64,000 nt of DNA, from NCBI RefSeq assembly GCF_020921035.1, contig NC_063157.1, forward strand, positions 1,178,001 through 1,242,000, written 5' to 3'. The position numbers were made by a program, and so were the translations under genes. Positions 49,946 to 62,243 of this stretch are shown in pieces (the stretch's first letter is position 1; each line of letters begins with the position of its first letter). The notes beneath the pieces are model-generated. The model was not told the DNA's origin. It saw nothing but the letters and a program-made list of their open reading frames with translations, and did no database searches. Source of the DNA: Rhodamnia argentea. Its lineage: Eukaryota; Streptophyta; Magnoliopsida; Myrtales; Myrtaceae.

Positions 49946-51370
49946 ATATATCATAATTCACTACCAACTCTAGTAAGAGAGAAAATATGTTCATTCACAT
50001 TTTCAACTACAAAAATTTTTGTCTTTCTCTCTACTTTCGTTAAACTTCAACGTGATCCACAAAGCCGCGGAGGGGATTGAGTTTTGACTCTCTTTATGCT
50101 TCCATAGACTTTTGATGTGAACCAAAAACCTATCAAAGAGAAGAAATTTAGACTCTCTCGTTGTTTTCATAGAGTTTTGATGGGAACTGAAAAACAATAA
50201 AGGAGTGGTGAAACTTTAACACGAACCAAAGTGGAGATTTCTATTTTTTTTTAAAGAAATTTCATTGCCCCACATTCTTCGAGAATTATTTTCATTTTCA
50301 AAGTTCGAATTTTGTTCATTTAGACTCTCGGTTCTTCTACTTCATTTTTATACTTATTTTTTATTTTTATATCTCTTTTTTTCATTATTTTTATTTCGTT
50401 CCATCATTTCTTAATAAATTTATAATAAATAATAAATTATACTACCATACCTAAAATATGTAATGATGTAATGTGGATATGAAGTGTGTGTATATGCACA
50501 AAAAATATATTTTAAAGTAGAAAAAAAAAACTAAAATTTGTAAATACATAAATAAATAAATAAATGATTTTTTTTATTTTTAATTCTTATAATTTAGAAT
50601 TCAAATTTAATAATAATAATAATTTTATTATTTAAGAAGTTTGTTATTCGATATAAAATAACTTTCATACCATAAACATAAGAAATCTTATCCACCTTTA
50701 TCCCACCTCTCCCAAGAGATAATTTTATCCAAGCTATATCCCCTTGATATCCTACTTTGCCCTGTCGTGGGCGGGAGCCGAACATAAGATAGGATAAATT
50801 TTAGGGTTATTATCTTGAAAAACTCTAAACCAGTACACTTGTGACAAATTTATCTCAAACTATTTTCTTGATTACGAAAAATCGCAAACTTGTACACCTT
50901 TAACAAATTTACCCCAAACTATTTTTTTTTACCACAAAAAATTATAAACTGCTATATCCGTGATAAATTTACCCTAAATCAATTTTTTTACCACGAAATA
51001 CCCCAAATTGGTACATTTGTGATAAATTTATCCTATTTTAAATTGAGTCAATATCATGATAAATCCCAAATTGATAAACCTGTGACAAATAGATGGCAAA
51101 ATCTCAAAATGGTATACCCGTCAACCGCCACGTGTTATCTAACTCAGCAATTTGACAGTTAAATTTATCGAAAACTAATGGAGGGCAAATTTATCACCGG
51201 TGTACCAGTTTAGGGTAGATTTGTCACAAGTGTACCAGTTTGGGATTTTTTGAGGTCAAAAAAATAGTTTGAGGGAAATTTATCATAAGTGTACCGGTTT
51301 AGGTTTCTGTGGTATTAATCCTAAATTTTATCATATCCTGATTTTTATCCTGACTCACAAACGCAGCCTA
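49945..51370. repeat. 1.4-kb element E, copy 1
   Basis: Runs from 'aattcactaccaactctag' through 'aaagccgcggaggggattg', an AT-rich centre, then the 'gtacacttgtgacaaattta' steps with core 'cgtcaaccgccacgtgtta'. It is about 96% like 54607-56035 by eye and is present inverted at 58340-59555. No coding capacity. Confidence 0.85.
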
Positions 51371-51570
51371 ATTGACTGTATTGTGCAATAGCTAACTTCA
51401 CATTCTTTGCTTTCTTTTTAACTTTCTAAATTTCAAATACTTTGTATTGAAAGAATGGAAAAATGTTAATTTGATGTTTGCTTTCTAAAAATGCCTCCGA
51501 ATAATAGAAAAAATAAAATGATTTTGTTTGTTTGGAAAATGTTTTCTGGGAACAGAAAATCAATTAAACT

Positions 51571-51663
51571 AAGCTTGCAAGCCAAACACCATTGCAAGTG
51601 ATTCAGCCTCAAAGAGCGGCACTGCTTGTGATGGAAAGAAAACCATAGAAGGCTACTTAAATT
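51571..51663 (+). repeat. Copy of the PMT intron segment fused to the SPL fragment
   Basis: Matches 44218-44312 on the plus strand with about one change. It is inserted in a 500-bp unit at 'aaactaag' and followed at once by the SPL intron and exon. Confidence 0.9.
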
Positions 51664-51699
51664 GGTTTATCATCTGTGCTTATATTTGATGCTTTGCAG

Positions 51700-52321
51700 A
51701 TAACAGCACAGGAGGTGCAGGGTATGTGATGGACTACCGTGCATATCCGAGGCCTCCTCCGAGGGAAGCATGGATTGCTGCTCAAGCATCCAACCAGGGA
51801 CCTGGAAATCAGACCAACCCTGGCCGGGAAAATCTACAGTTACATCCTCTGTGGCAGAGCAGTCCAGAAAATCATCAGTGTGACCTCTTCCTTCAAGGTC
51901 CGTCTCCTTCGGTGGGAGGCACCAGCTCTTCCGGTCCAGGGTTTCCTCCAGGAGACAGCTTTAACCCCAGCTGTGCTCTCTCTCTTCTGTCAAACCAACA
52001 ATCGGACTCTGCAAGTCAAGCATCGGGTCCTGCACTTAACAGCGACGTCCCGAGTCCTGAAGCCTCAATCGGGGCTCAAGTAATAAGTCCTCTTGATGCT
52101 GTCTGCAATTTTGCTAGCGCCTCGTGGGCTTTGAAGGTGAATGAGGCTCGCGCAGTGCACCGGATATAGCCCCTGACCTTGGTTTAGTTCATGTCTCACA
52201 GCCTCTCGATGGTCCGTTCTGGAACGGCCTCGAGTTCTCGCTGCAGAGCAGGAGGTAGAACACGGACCAAGATCATTCTCAGGATTACAACTCAACTCAG
52301 CAGATGCACTGGTCGCTCTAA
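51700..52321 (+). pseudogene. SBP-box (SPL) transcription factor, last-exon fragment
   Basis: A 'tttgcag' acceptor at 51699 opens an exon reading 'NSTGGAGYVMDYRAYPRPP', then 'NPSCALSLLSNQ' and, near the end, 'STQQMHWSL' and a stop. This is the C-terminal exon of miR156-regulated SPL proteins, which are nuclear factors controlling phase change and flowering. The DNA-binding SBP domain and earlier exons are absent. A frameshift near 52166 and an in-frame TAG near 52256 break the frame. It lies at the junction of the two 3.8-kb repeats next to a duplicated PMT intron piece, so it was carried here by rearrangement or element-mediated capture. It cannot encode an SPL protein. Confidence 0.85.
51973..51992 (+). 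promoter_or_regulatory. miR156 response element in the SPL fragment
   Basis: GTGCTCTCTCTCTTCTGTCA is the standard 20-nt miR156 target of SPL genes, and encodes the 'ALSLLS' residues. It is unchanged although the surrounding frame is broken. Confidence 0.93.
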
Positions 52322-53200
52322 GCACCCAGTTCTGCAGAATTTGCAAAAACCAAAGGATATTAAAGAATTCGACATGATTCCTGCTTTTCTGGATTTAGCA
52401 ATACTTCAGACGATTGATTATCCTCCTTCTCTCCCTCCAAAAGTGATATTTTCTATTAAATTATAAGCTTAATACCACGAAAAATATCCACAAATTTATT
52501 TTAAATTATTTTTTTATGACAGTAATCACAAACTGGTACACATGTCATAAATTTATCTAAACTATTTTTTTACTACAAAAAAAAAAAATCCAACCGATAC
52601 ACATATGACAAATTCACTCCAAATTATTTTTTTTAACCATCGCAAATCTCAAACTAGTACATATGTGACAAATTTACCGCAAATTAAATTTTTTTTACCA
52701 TCAAAAATTTCAAACTGATACACATATGACAAATTTACCCTTTGTTAGTTCTCGTTAAATCGAGTTAATACCACGAAAAACCCAAAAACCGATGTATCTG
52801 TGACAAACAGAGGCTAAAAACCCCAACCTCATACGCTCGTCAACCGCCACGTGTCATCCAACTCAATAATTTTATGGTAAAATGTAACGAAAAACTAATG
52901 GAGGGTAAATTTATCGCAAATGTACTGGTTCATGGTAAATCTATCGCATGTTTATCATTTTGGGGATTTTGGTGGTCAAAAAAATAGTTTTTTGGTAAAT
53001 TTGTCACATGTATACTAATTTGAGATTTTTTCATGATATTAACTCCAAATCATAATAATCATTAGACAATAATTTCACAACTCACCATCTCCTGGGCGAT
53101 GGCCGGCGGGGTTGCCGGGGCCCGAGCTATGGCCGGCGGCCCTTGGCCAAATTTGAGTGAGGGCCAGCACCCTTCACCCAGATCTTGACTGAATTCCTTA

Positions 53201-54607
53201 ATTGACTGTATTGTGCAATAGCTAATTTCACATTCTTTGCTTTCTTTTTTAACTTTCTAAATTTCAAGTACTTTGTATTGAAAGAATGAAAAAATGTTAA
53301 TTTGGTGTTTGCTTTCTAGAAAAGCCTCCGAATAATGGAAAGAAACAAAATGATTTTGTTTGCTTGGAAAATGTTTCCCAAATTTCCCACCGTTTGCTTT
53401 ACGGAAAATCAATTAAACTAGTTAAGAAAAAAAAATTTTACCAATAGAATAAACTCCTTCAAAAATGGGAAAAATGATTTCCCTTATCTTACCCTCATCC
53501 ACTTCTTCAACTTCCTTTTCTTTTTATTTATTTTAGAAAAAAAATTCTCAATTGTCTTAGTTTTTTACCTATTCCTTTTATTTACATTGCCGGCCACAAT
53601 AACCGCCGACGCCCAAGGCTGACAAGCCTTGAGCTCACTAGATCTCGGCAAGCTCTGAATTCCTTAATTGATTGTGTTGTGCAATAGCCAACTTCACATT
53701 CTTTGCTTTCATTTTTTACTTTCTAAATTTCAAGTACTTTGTATTGAAAGAATGGAAAAATGTTAATTCTGTGTCTGCTTTCTAGAAAAGCCTCCGAATA
53801 ATGGAAAGAAACAAAACGATTTCGTTTGTTTGGAAAATGTTTTCCGGATTTCCCACCGTTTGCTTTATAGAAAATCAATTAAACTAGTCAGGAAAAACAT
53901 TTTTTTTACCAATACAATAAACTCCTTCAAAAATGGAAAAAATGATTTCCCTTATCTTTCCCTCATCGACTTCTTCAACTTCCTTTTCTTTTTATTTATT
54001 TTAGAAAAAAATTCTCAATTGTCTTAGTTTTTTCCCTATTCCTTTTATTTATATTTTTTTTCTTTTTTTCTTCTTCCTCGGTCGTTGCCCGCCACAAGAT
54101 CTGCCGACGCCCAAGGCCGACAAGCCTTGAGCCGACCAGATCTCGGCAAGCTCCGAATTCCTTAATTGATTGTATTGTGAAATAGCCAACTTCACATTCT
54201 TTGCTTTCATTTTTTACTTTCTAAATTTGAAGTACTTTGTATTGAAAGAATGGAAAAATGTTAATTCGGTGTCTGCTTTCTAGAAAAGCCTCCGAATAAT
54301 GGAAAGAAACAAAATGATTTCGTTTGTTTGGAAAATGTTTTCTAGGAACAGAAAACCAATTAAACTAGTCAAAAAAAATATTTTTTACTAATAGAATAAA
54401 CTCCTTCAAAAGTGGGAAAAATGATTTCCCTTTTCTTTCCCTCATCCACTTCTTCAACCTCCTTCTCCTTTTATTTATTTTTAAAAAAATTCTCAATTGT
54501 CTTAGTTTTTTCCCTATTCCTTTTATTTATTTTGTAATTTTCTTTTCTTGTTTTCTTCTTCCTCGATCGTTGCCGGCCACAAGAATCGCCGACGCCCAAG
54601 GCTAAGA
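53201..54607. repeat. Tandem array of 500-bp units, block B
   Basis: Landmarks near 53328, 53793 and 54287. The first interval is about 465 bp because the CT-rich arm at about 53585 is deleted. Confidence 0.88.
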
Positions 54608-56035
54608 ATATCTCATAATTCACTACCAACTCTAGTAAGAGAGAAAATATGTTCATTCACATTTTCAACTACAAAAATTTTTGTCTCTCTCTACTTTCGT
54701 TAAACTTCAACGTGATCCACAAAGCCGCGGAGGGGATTGAGTTTTGACTCTCTTTATGCTTCCATAAACTTTGACGTGAACCAAAAACCTATCAAAGAGA
54801 AGAAATTTAGACTCTCTTGTTGTTTTCATAGAGTTTTGATGGGAACTGAAAAACAATAAAGGAGTGGTGAAACTTTAACACGAACCAAAGTGGAGATTTC
54901 TTTTTTTTTTTTTTTAAAGAAATTTCATTGCCCCACATTCTTCGAGAATCATTTTCATTTTCAAAGTTCGAATTTTGTTCATTTAGACTCTTGGTTCTTC
55001 TACTTCATTTTTATACTTATTTTTTATTTTTATATCTCTTTTTTCATTATTTTTATTTCGTTCCATCATTTCTTAATAAATTTATAATAAATAATAAATA
55101 ATACTACCATACCTAAAATATGTAATGATGTAATGTGGATATGAAGTGTGTGTGTATATGCACAAAAAATATATTTTAAAGTAGAAAAAAAACTAAAATT
55201 TGTAAATACGTATATGAATAAATAAATGATATTTTTTTAGTTTTAATTCTTATAATTTAGAATTCAAATTTAATAATAATTTTAATTTTATTATTTAAGA
55301 AGTTTGTTATTGGAGATAAAATAACTTTTATACCATAAACATAAGAAATCTTATCCATCTTTATCCCACCTCTCCCAAGAGATAATTTTATCCAAGCTAT
55401 ATTCCCCTGATATCCTACTTTGCCCTGTTGTGGGTAGGAGCCAAACATAAGATAGGATAAATTTTAAGGTTATTATCTTGAAAAACTCTAAACTGGTACA
55501 CTTGTGACAAATTTATCCCAAAATATTTTCTTGACCACGAAAAATCCGAAACTGGTACACATTTGACAAATTTGTCCAAAACTATTTTTTTTTACCATAA
55601 AAAATTATAAATTGCTATATCTGTGATAAATTTACCCTAAATCAATTTTTTTACCACGAAATACTCCAAATTGGTATATTTGTGATAAATTTATCCTATT
55701 TTAAATTGAGTCAATATCACGATAAATCCCAAATTGATAAACCCGTGACAAATATAGGGTAAAATCTCAAAATGGTATACCCGTCAACCGCCACGTGTTA
55801 TCCAACTCAGCAATTTGACAGTTAAATTTATCGAAAACTAACGAAGGGCAAATTTATCACCGGTGTACCAGTTTGGGGTAGATTTGTCACAAGTGTACCA
55901 GTTTGGAGTTTTTGGGGTCAAAAAAATAGTTTGAGGGAAATTTATCATAAGTGTACCGGTTTAGGGTTTTTCGTGGTATTAACCCTAAATTTTATCATAT
56001 CCTGATTTTTATCCTGACTGTCAAACGCAGCATAA
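54607..56035. repeat. 1.4-kb element E, copy 2
   Basis: Matches 49945-51370 throughout, including the 'cgtcaaccgccacgtgtta' core at about 55782. Confidence 0.85.
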
Positions 56036-57860
56036 TTGACTGTATTGTGCAATAGCTAACTTCACATTCTTTGCTTTCTTTTTTACTTTCTAAATTTCAA
56101 GTACTTTGTATTGAAAGAATGGAAAAATGTTAATTTGGTGTTTGCTTTCTAAAAAACCCTCCGAATAATAGAAAAAATAAAATGATTTTGTTTGTTTGGA
56201 AAATGTTTTCTGGGAACAGAAAATCAATTAAACTAGTCAAGAAAATTTTTTTACGAATAGAATAAACTCTTTCAAAAGTAGGAAAAATGATTTCCCTTAT
56301 CTTTCCCTCATCCGCTTCTTCAACTTCCTTTTCTTTTTATTTATTTCAAAAAAATTCTCAATTATCTTAGTTTTTTCCCTATTCCTTTTATTTATATTTT
56401 ATTTTTCTTTTCTTTTTTTCTTCTTCCTCTGTCATTGCTGACCACAGCAACTACTAACGCCTAAGGCTGACAAGCCTTGAGCTCACCAAATCTCGGCAAG
56501 CTCTAAATCCCTTAATTGACTGTATTGTGCAATAGCCAACTTCACATTCTTTACTTTCTTTTTTTACTTTCTAAATTTTGAGTACTTTTTATTGAAAGAA
56601 TGGGAAAATGTTAATTTGGTGTTTGCTTTCTAGAAAAGCCTCCGAATAATGGAAAGAAACAAAATGATTTCGTTTGTTTGTAAAATGTTTTCCGGATTTC
56701 CCACCATTTGCTTTATAGAAAATCAATTAAACTAGTCAAGAAATACATTTTTTACCAATAGAATAAACTCCTTCAAAAATGGGAAAAATGATTCCCTCAT
56801 CTTTCCCTCATCCACTTCTTGAACTTCCTTTTCTTTTTATTTATTTTAAAAAAATTTCTCAATTGTCTCAGTTTTTTCCCTATTCCTTTTATTTATATTG
56901 TCTTTTTCTTTTCTTTTTTTTCTTCTTCCTCGATCGTTGCCGGCCATAGTAACTGCCGATGCCCAATGCTGACAAGCCTTGAGCTCACCAAATCTCGGCA
57001 AGCTCTGAATTCCTTAATTGACTGTATTGTGCAATAGCCAACTTCACATTTTTTGCTTTCTATTTTTGCTTTCTAAATTTAAAGTACTTAGTATTGAAAG
57101 AATGGAAAAATGTTAATTTGGTGTTTGCTTTCTAGAAAAGCCTCCGAATAATGGAAAAAAAAAATGATTTCGTTTGTTTGGAAAATGTTTTCCGGATTTC
57201 CCACTGTTTGCTTTACAGAAAATCAATTAAACTAGTCAAGAAAAACATTTTTTACCAATACAATAAACTCCTTCAAAAATGGGAAAAATGATTTCCCTTA
57301 TCTTCCCCTCATCCACTTCTTCAACTTCCTTTTCTTTTTATTTATTTTAGAAAAAAATTCTCAATTGTCTTAGTTTTTCCCTAATCCTTTTATTTATATG
57401 TATTTTTATTTTCTTTTTCTATTCTTCCTCGATCGTTGCCAGCAACAATAATTGCCGATGCCCAAGGCCGACAAGCCTTGAGCTCACGAGATCTCGACAA
57501 GCTCTGAATTCCTTAATTGACTGTATTGTGCAATAGCCAACTTCACATTCTGTGCTTTCTTTTTTTACTTTCTAAATTTCAAGTACTTTGTACTGAAAGA
57601 ATGGAAAAATGTTAATTCGGTGTCTGCTTTCTACAAAAGCCTCCGACTAATGGAAAGAAACAAAATGATTTCGTTTGTTTGGAAAATGTTTTCTGGATTT
57701 CCCACCATTTGCTTTATTAAAAATCAATTAAACTAGTCAAGAAAAACGTTTTTTACCAATAGAATTAACTCCTTCAAAAATGGGAAAAGTGATTTCCCTC
57801 ATCCACTTCTTCAACTTCCTTTTCTTTTTATTTATTTTAGAAAAAAAATTCTCAATTGTC
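56035..57860. repeat. Tandem array of 500-bp units, block C (four units)
   Basis: Landmarks near 56158, 56640, 57141 and 57641, with periods of 481, 501 and 500 bp. The array stops abruptly at about 57860 in 'aattgtctcatatccgg'. Confidence 0.88.
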
Positions 57861-58339
57861 TCATATCCGGAAAATGTGAAATCAATTAAACAAATAAATA
57901 AGTGGACCCGAGTTGAACCATGAATGTATAAGCTATCCTTTAGTAAATGATATTTTCGGGCAAGAGTTGTAATTGTTTGTTAAATGTTAAATAAATTTAA
58001 TTGCCTAAAGCAAAATAAAAATTGTGTCGTCCAATCATCAAACTACCTTTTTTCCCCGATAAAGTCCACACAATTTTCCATAAAAGAATATCCTCAACAT
58101 CAACAACCGTTTCGTTTCCCCTTTTCTTGACCCACAATTAGGAAAGTACAATTTCATTCTTAACCTCTCGAAGTAGCCAAATCTAGAAACTTTTGCTTGC
58201 ATTGTATTATTTGGTCGATGTACCGATTTACTTATAAATTGAGAGATAAGGAAGTCGGCTCATTCACATTCGGATCATGAATATTGGGTTTTCTTATTTT
58301 GTTCCCTAAACTTCACCGAGTATTTCAGTCTATCTTTTT
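57861..58339. other. Unique AT-rich spacer at the turn between direct and inverted repeats
   Basis: About 480 bp not seen elsewhere in the window. No open frame or motif. It separates repeats in direct orientation from those in inverted orientation and is therefore close to the centre of a repeat palindrome. Confidence 0.4.
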
Positions 58340-59555
58340 AGGGTTAATACCACGAAAACATCCAAATTAATATATCTGTGACAAATTTATTTCAAATTAT
58401 TTTTTTAATCGCGAAAAATTTCAAACTAGTATACTTATAACAAATTTACTCGAAATTTTTTTTGGATCATGTAAAATCCCAAACTGGTATATCTATGATA
58501 TATTTACCTCAAACTAAATTTTTAATCATCAAAAACTCTAAATTCGTACACCAGTGATAAATTTACCTCAAACTAATACACTTATAAAAAATTTATCCTT
58601 CATTAATTTCCATTAAATTAATTTAATACCCTAAAAACCTCAAATTGATATATTTGTGATAAAAAAAAAAGGTAAAAATCCAAAATAGATATACTCATCA
58701 ACTGTTGCGTGTCATCTAATTTAGTAGTTTGAAGGTAAAATTTAACGAAAAGTAACGAAGGGTAAATTTATCACGGATGTATCAATTTCGCGTAAAAATT
58801 TATCATAAATGTATCAGTTTAGGATTTTTTATGGTCAAAAAAATAATTTTAAATAAATTTATCGCAGATGTGCTAATTTAAAATTTTTTGTGCATAAAAA
58901 TTTTATTTAGATAAATTTATCACAAATATATCGATTTGAATACAGATTCATATACGTATTTATAAATTTTAGTTTTTTTTCTACTTTATAATATATATTT
59001 TGTGCATAAACACACTTCATATCCACTTTACATCCTCACATATTTTAGGCATGGTAGTACAGTTTATTATTTATTAAAAATTTATTAAGAAATGATGGAA
59101 CGAAATAAAAATAATGAAAAAGAGATATAAAAATAAAAAATAAGTATAAAAATGAAGTAGAAGAACCAAGAGTCTAAATGAACAAAATTTGAACTTGAAA
59201 ATGAAAATAATTCATGAAGAATGTGGGGAAAAAATAGAAATCTCTTTAAAAAAAAATAGAAATCTCCACTTTGGTTCGTGTTAAAGTTTCACCACTCCTT
59301 TGTTTTTTTTTAGTTCCCATCAAAACACTATGAAAACGACGAGAGAGTCTAAACATCTGCTCTTTCATAGGTTTTTTCTTTCACGTCAAAAGTCTATGGA
59401 AATAGAAAGAGAGTCAAAACTCAATCCCCTCCGCGGCTTTGCGGATCATGTTGAAGTTTAACGAAAGTAGAGAGAAAGGAAAATTTTTTTGTAATTGAAA
59501 ATGTGAATGATCATATTTTCTCTCTTACTAGAGTTGGTATTGAATTATGAGAGAT
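58340..59555. repeat. Element E, inverted copy 3
   Basis: Reverse complement of the element E core ('ctccgcggctttgcggatc', 'gagttggtattgaattatg'), preceded by 'gtgataaatttacc' steps. More diverged than copies 1 and 2. Confidence 0.75.
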
Positions 59556-61045
59556 TCTTAGCCTTGGGCGTCGGCGATTCATGTGGCTGGCAACGACCGA
59601 GGAAGAAGAAAAAAAGAAAATAAAAATACAAAATAAATAAAAGGAATAGGGAAAAAGCTAAGACAATTGAGAATTTTTTTAAAAAATAAATACAAAGTAA
59701 AAGAAGTTGAAGAAGTGGATGAGGGAAAGAAAAGGGAAATCATTTTTCCCACTTTTGAAGGAGTTTATTCTATTGGTAAAAAACATTTTTCTTGACTAGT
59801 TTAATTGGTTTTCTGTTCCCAGAAAACATTTTCCAAACAAATGAAAACATTTTGTTTTTTTTCCATTATTCGAAGGCTTTTCTAGAAAGCAAGCACAAAA
59901 TATTTTTCCATTCTTTTAATATAAAGTACTTGAAATTTAGAAAGTAAAAAAGAAAGCAAAGAATGTGAAGTTGGCTATTGCACAATTTAGTCAATTAAGG
60001 AATTCAGAGCTTGCCGAGATCTAGTGAGCACCAGGCTTGTCAACGTTGGGTGTCGGCGATTCTTGTGGCCGGCAATGATCGAGGAAGAAGAAAAAAAAGA
60101 AAAGAAAAATACAATATAAATAAAAGGAATAGGGAAAAAATAAGACAATTGAGAATTTTTTTTAAATAAATAAAAAGAAAAGGAAGTTGAAGAAGTGGAT
60201 GAGGGAAAGATCAAGGAAATCATTTTCCCCATTTTTGAAGGAGTTTATTGTATTGGTAAAAAATGTTTTTCTTGACTAGTTTAATTGATTTTCTATAAAG
60301 CAAACGGTGGGAAATCTGGAAGACATTTTCCAAACAAACGAAATCATTTTGTTTTTTTCCATTATTCGAAGGCTTTTCTAGAAAGCAAATACCAAATTAA
60401 CATTTTTTTTCATTCTTTCAATACAAAGTACTCAAAATTTAGAAAGCAAAAAAAGAAAGCAAAGAATGTGAAGTTGGCTATTGCACAATACAGTCAATTA
60501 AGGAATTCGGAGCTTGCCGAGATCCGGTCAATGCAAGGCTTGTCGGCCTTGGCTGCCGGCAATTAATGTGGCCGACGACGATCGAGGAAGACGGAAAAAA
60601 GAAAAGAAAAATAAAATAGATATAAAAGGAATAGGGTAAAAAATAAAACAATTTAGAGTTTTTTTAAAAATAAATAAAAAGAAAAGGAAGTATAAGAAGT
60701 GGATGAGGGAAAGATAAGGGAAATCATTTTCCCTACTTTCGAAGGTGTTTATTCTATTGGTATAAAATATTTTTCTAGAATAGTTTAGTTAATTTTCTGA
60801 AAGCACACGACGGAAAATCCGGAAAACATTTTCCTAAAAGTTTCTTTTCATGAAACAAACGAAATCATTTTATTTTTTCCATTATTTGGAGGCTTTTCTA
60901 GAAAGCAAACACCAAATTAACATTTTCCTAATCTTTCAATACAAAGTACTCGAAATTTAGAAAGTAAAAAAAAAACCAAAAAAAGAAGAAGAAGCAAAGA
61001 ATGTGAAGTAGGCTGTTGCACAATACAATCAATTAAGGAATTTAG
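59556..61045. repeat. Inverted tandem array of 500-bp units, block D (three units)
   Basis: The reversed landmark 'ccattattcgaaggctttt' occurs near 59862 and 60359, with a variant near 60880. The last unit is the partner of the left-arm unit at 40158, sharing 'gaagtataagaagtgg' and 'tttcatgaaacaaacg'-type differences. Confidence 0.82.
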
Positions 61046-61812
61046 TCAAGATCGGGGCGAGAATTGCTGGCCCCCACTCAAATTTGGCCAAGGGCAGCCG
61101 GCGACCCCGTCGGCCATCGCCTAGGTGATGGTGGGGCGATGGGGATGAGGTACAGTCACCTTCGGGGTCCCACGACTTGTGAAAATATTGTTTAATGATT
61201 ATTATGACATAGAGTTAATATCACGGAAAAAAAATCTCAAATTAATATAATCGTGACAAATTTATTCCAAATTATTTTTTATTATCACCAAAATCCCAAA
61301 CTAATTAATATGTGATATATTTACTCTGAACTGGTACATTTGTGACAAATTTACCTTCCATTAGTTTTTCATTACATTTTACCATAAAATTATTGAGTTG
61401 CATGACACGTGACGGTTGACGAGTGTATCGGTTTGGGATTTTTAGCCTCTGTTTGTCATAGATTCATCAATTTTGGACTTTTTCATGATATTAAACTGAT
61501 TTAACGAGAATTAGCGAAGGGTAAATTTGTTACGTGTATAACGGTTTGAAATTTTTGGTGGTCAAAAAATTTAGTTTGGAGTAAATTTGTCACGGTTATA
61601 CTAATTTGAGATTTTCAGTGGTTAAAAAAATAATTTGGAGTGAATTTATCATATGTGTACCAATTGAGAGTTTTTTGTGATAAAAAACAAGTTTGGATAA
61701 ATTTGTCACAAGTTTGAGATTATTGTCATCAAAAAAATAATTTGAAATAAGTTTATCGCGAACGTACAAGTTAATAGAAAATATCACTTTTGGAGGAAGA
61801 GGAGGAGGATAA
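61045..61812. repeat. Repeat R1, inverted copy in the right arm
   Basis: Reverse complement of R1, with the core 'gacacgtgacggttgacgag' at about 61404. Confidence 0.82.
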
Positions 61813-62243
61813 ACCATTCCGCAACTTTTAGATGAAATTACCTCTCTCTCTCTCTCTCTCGGGCAAGTCAATCTGCGGGCCAATGGAGAGTTGCTTTACA
61901 GAGCACTCACACCAATGAATACAAGAAACGGATGGTTGTAGATGTGGAGTTTCCAGCAAAGAAAATATGAGTAGTCTTCCCTACACAGTTCTGCACATAA
62001 TCTCACAAGACACTGACCGTCCAACACACGTGAAGTTCCAACCCTACTCCACTCCGAAACTTGAAGCACGCGACCGGCTGGTACACTCGTGCAAGAGAAT
62101 GGGAAAGGGGGAAAAACCATGAACAGAGAAAGAAAAATAACAAAGCACCTCTCTTTATTTTTTCTTTTCTTTTTTCTGTTTTTGAACTTGGATAGAAAAC
62201 AAACCCTAAGCATGCTCTACTTACTTGCCTGATAATCTTACTC

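Larger units (their letters stand above)
47683..51560. repeat. 3.8-kb direct repeat, copy 1
   Basis: Repeat R1 (47711-48497), three 500-bp units (48498-49945), a 1.4-kb element (49945-51370) and a truncated unit. The same order and spacing recur at 52405-56235. It begins right beside the 5' end of the PMT pseudogene and ends at 'caattaaacta', where the chimera starts. Confidence 0.88.
52405..56235. repeat. 3.8-kb direct repeat, copy 2
   Basis: R1 (52412-53200), three 500-bp units (53201-54607, the first shortened by about 40 bp), element E (54607-56035) and a further unit. Collinear with 47683-51560 and highly similar. Confidence 0.88.

Noticed and set aside
49809..54656. Repeated short frames beginning MNIFSLLLELVV as a novel gene family
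   Set aside because: They lie inside the duplicated repeat blocks, read through low-complexity A/T runs and differ by frameshifting indels.
48498..57860. Centromeric satellite array
   Set aside because: Unit length of 500 bp, few copies, insertion of other elements and flanking genes argue for a local repeat rather than a centromere.
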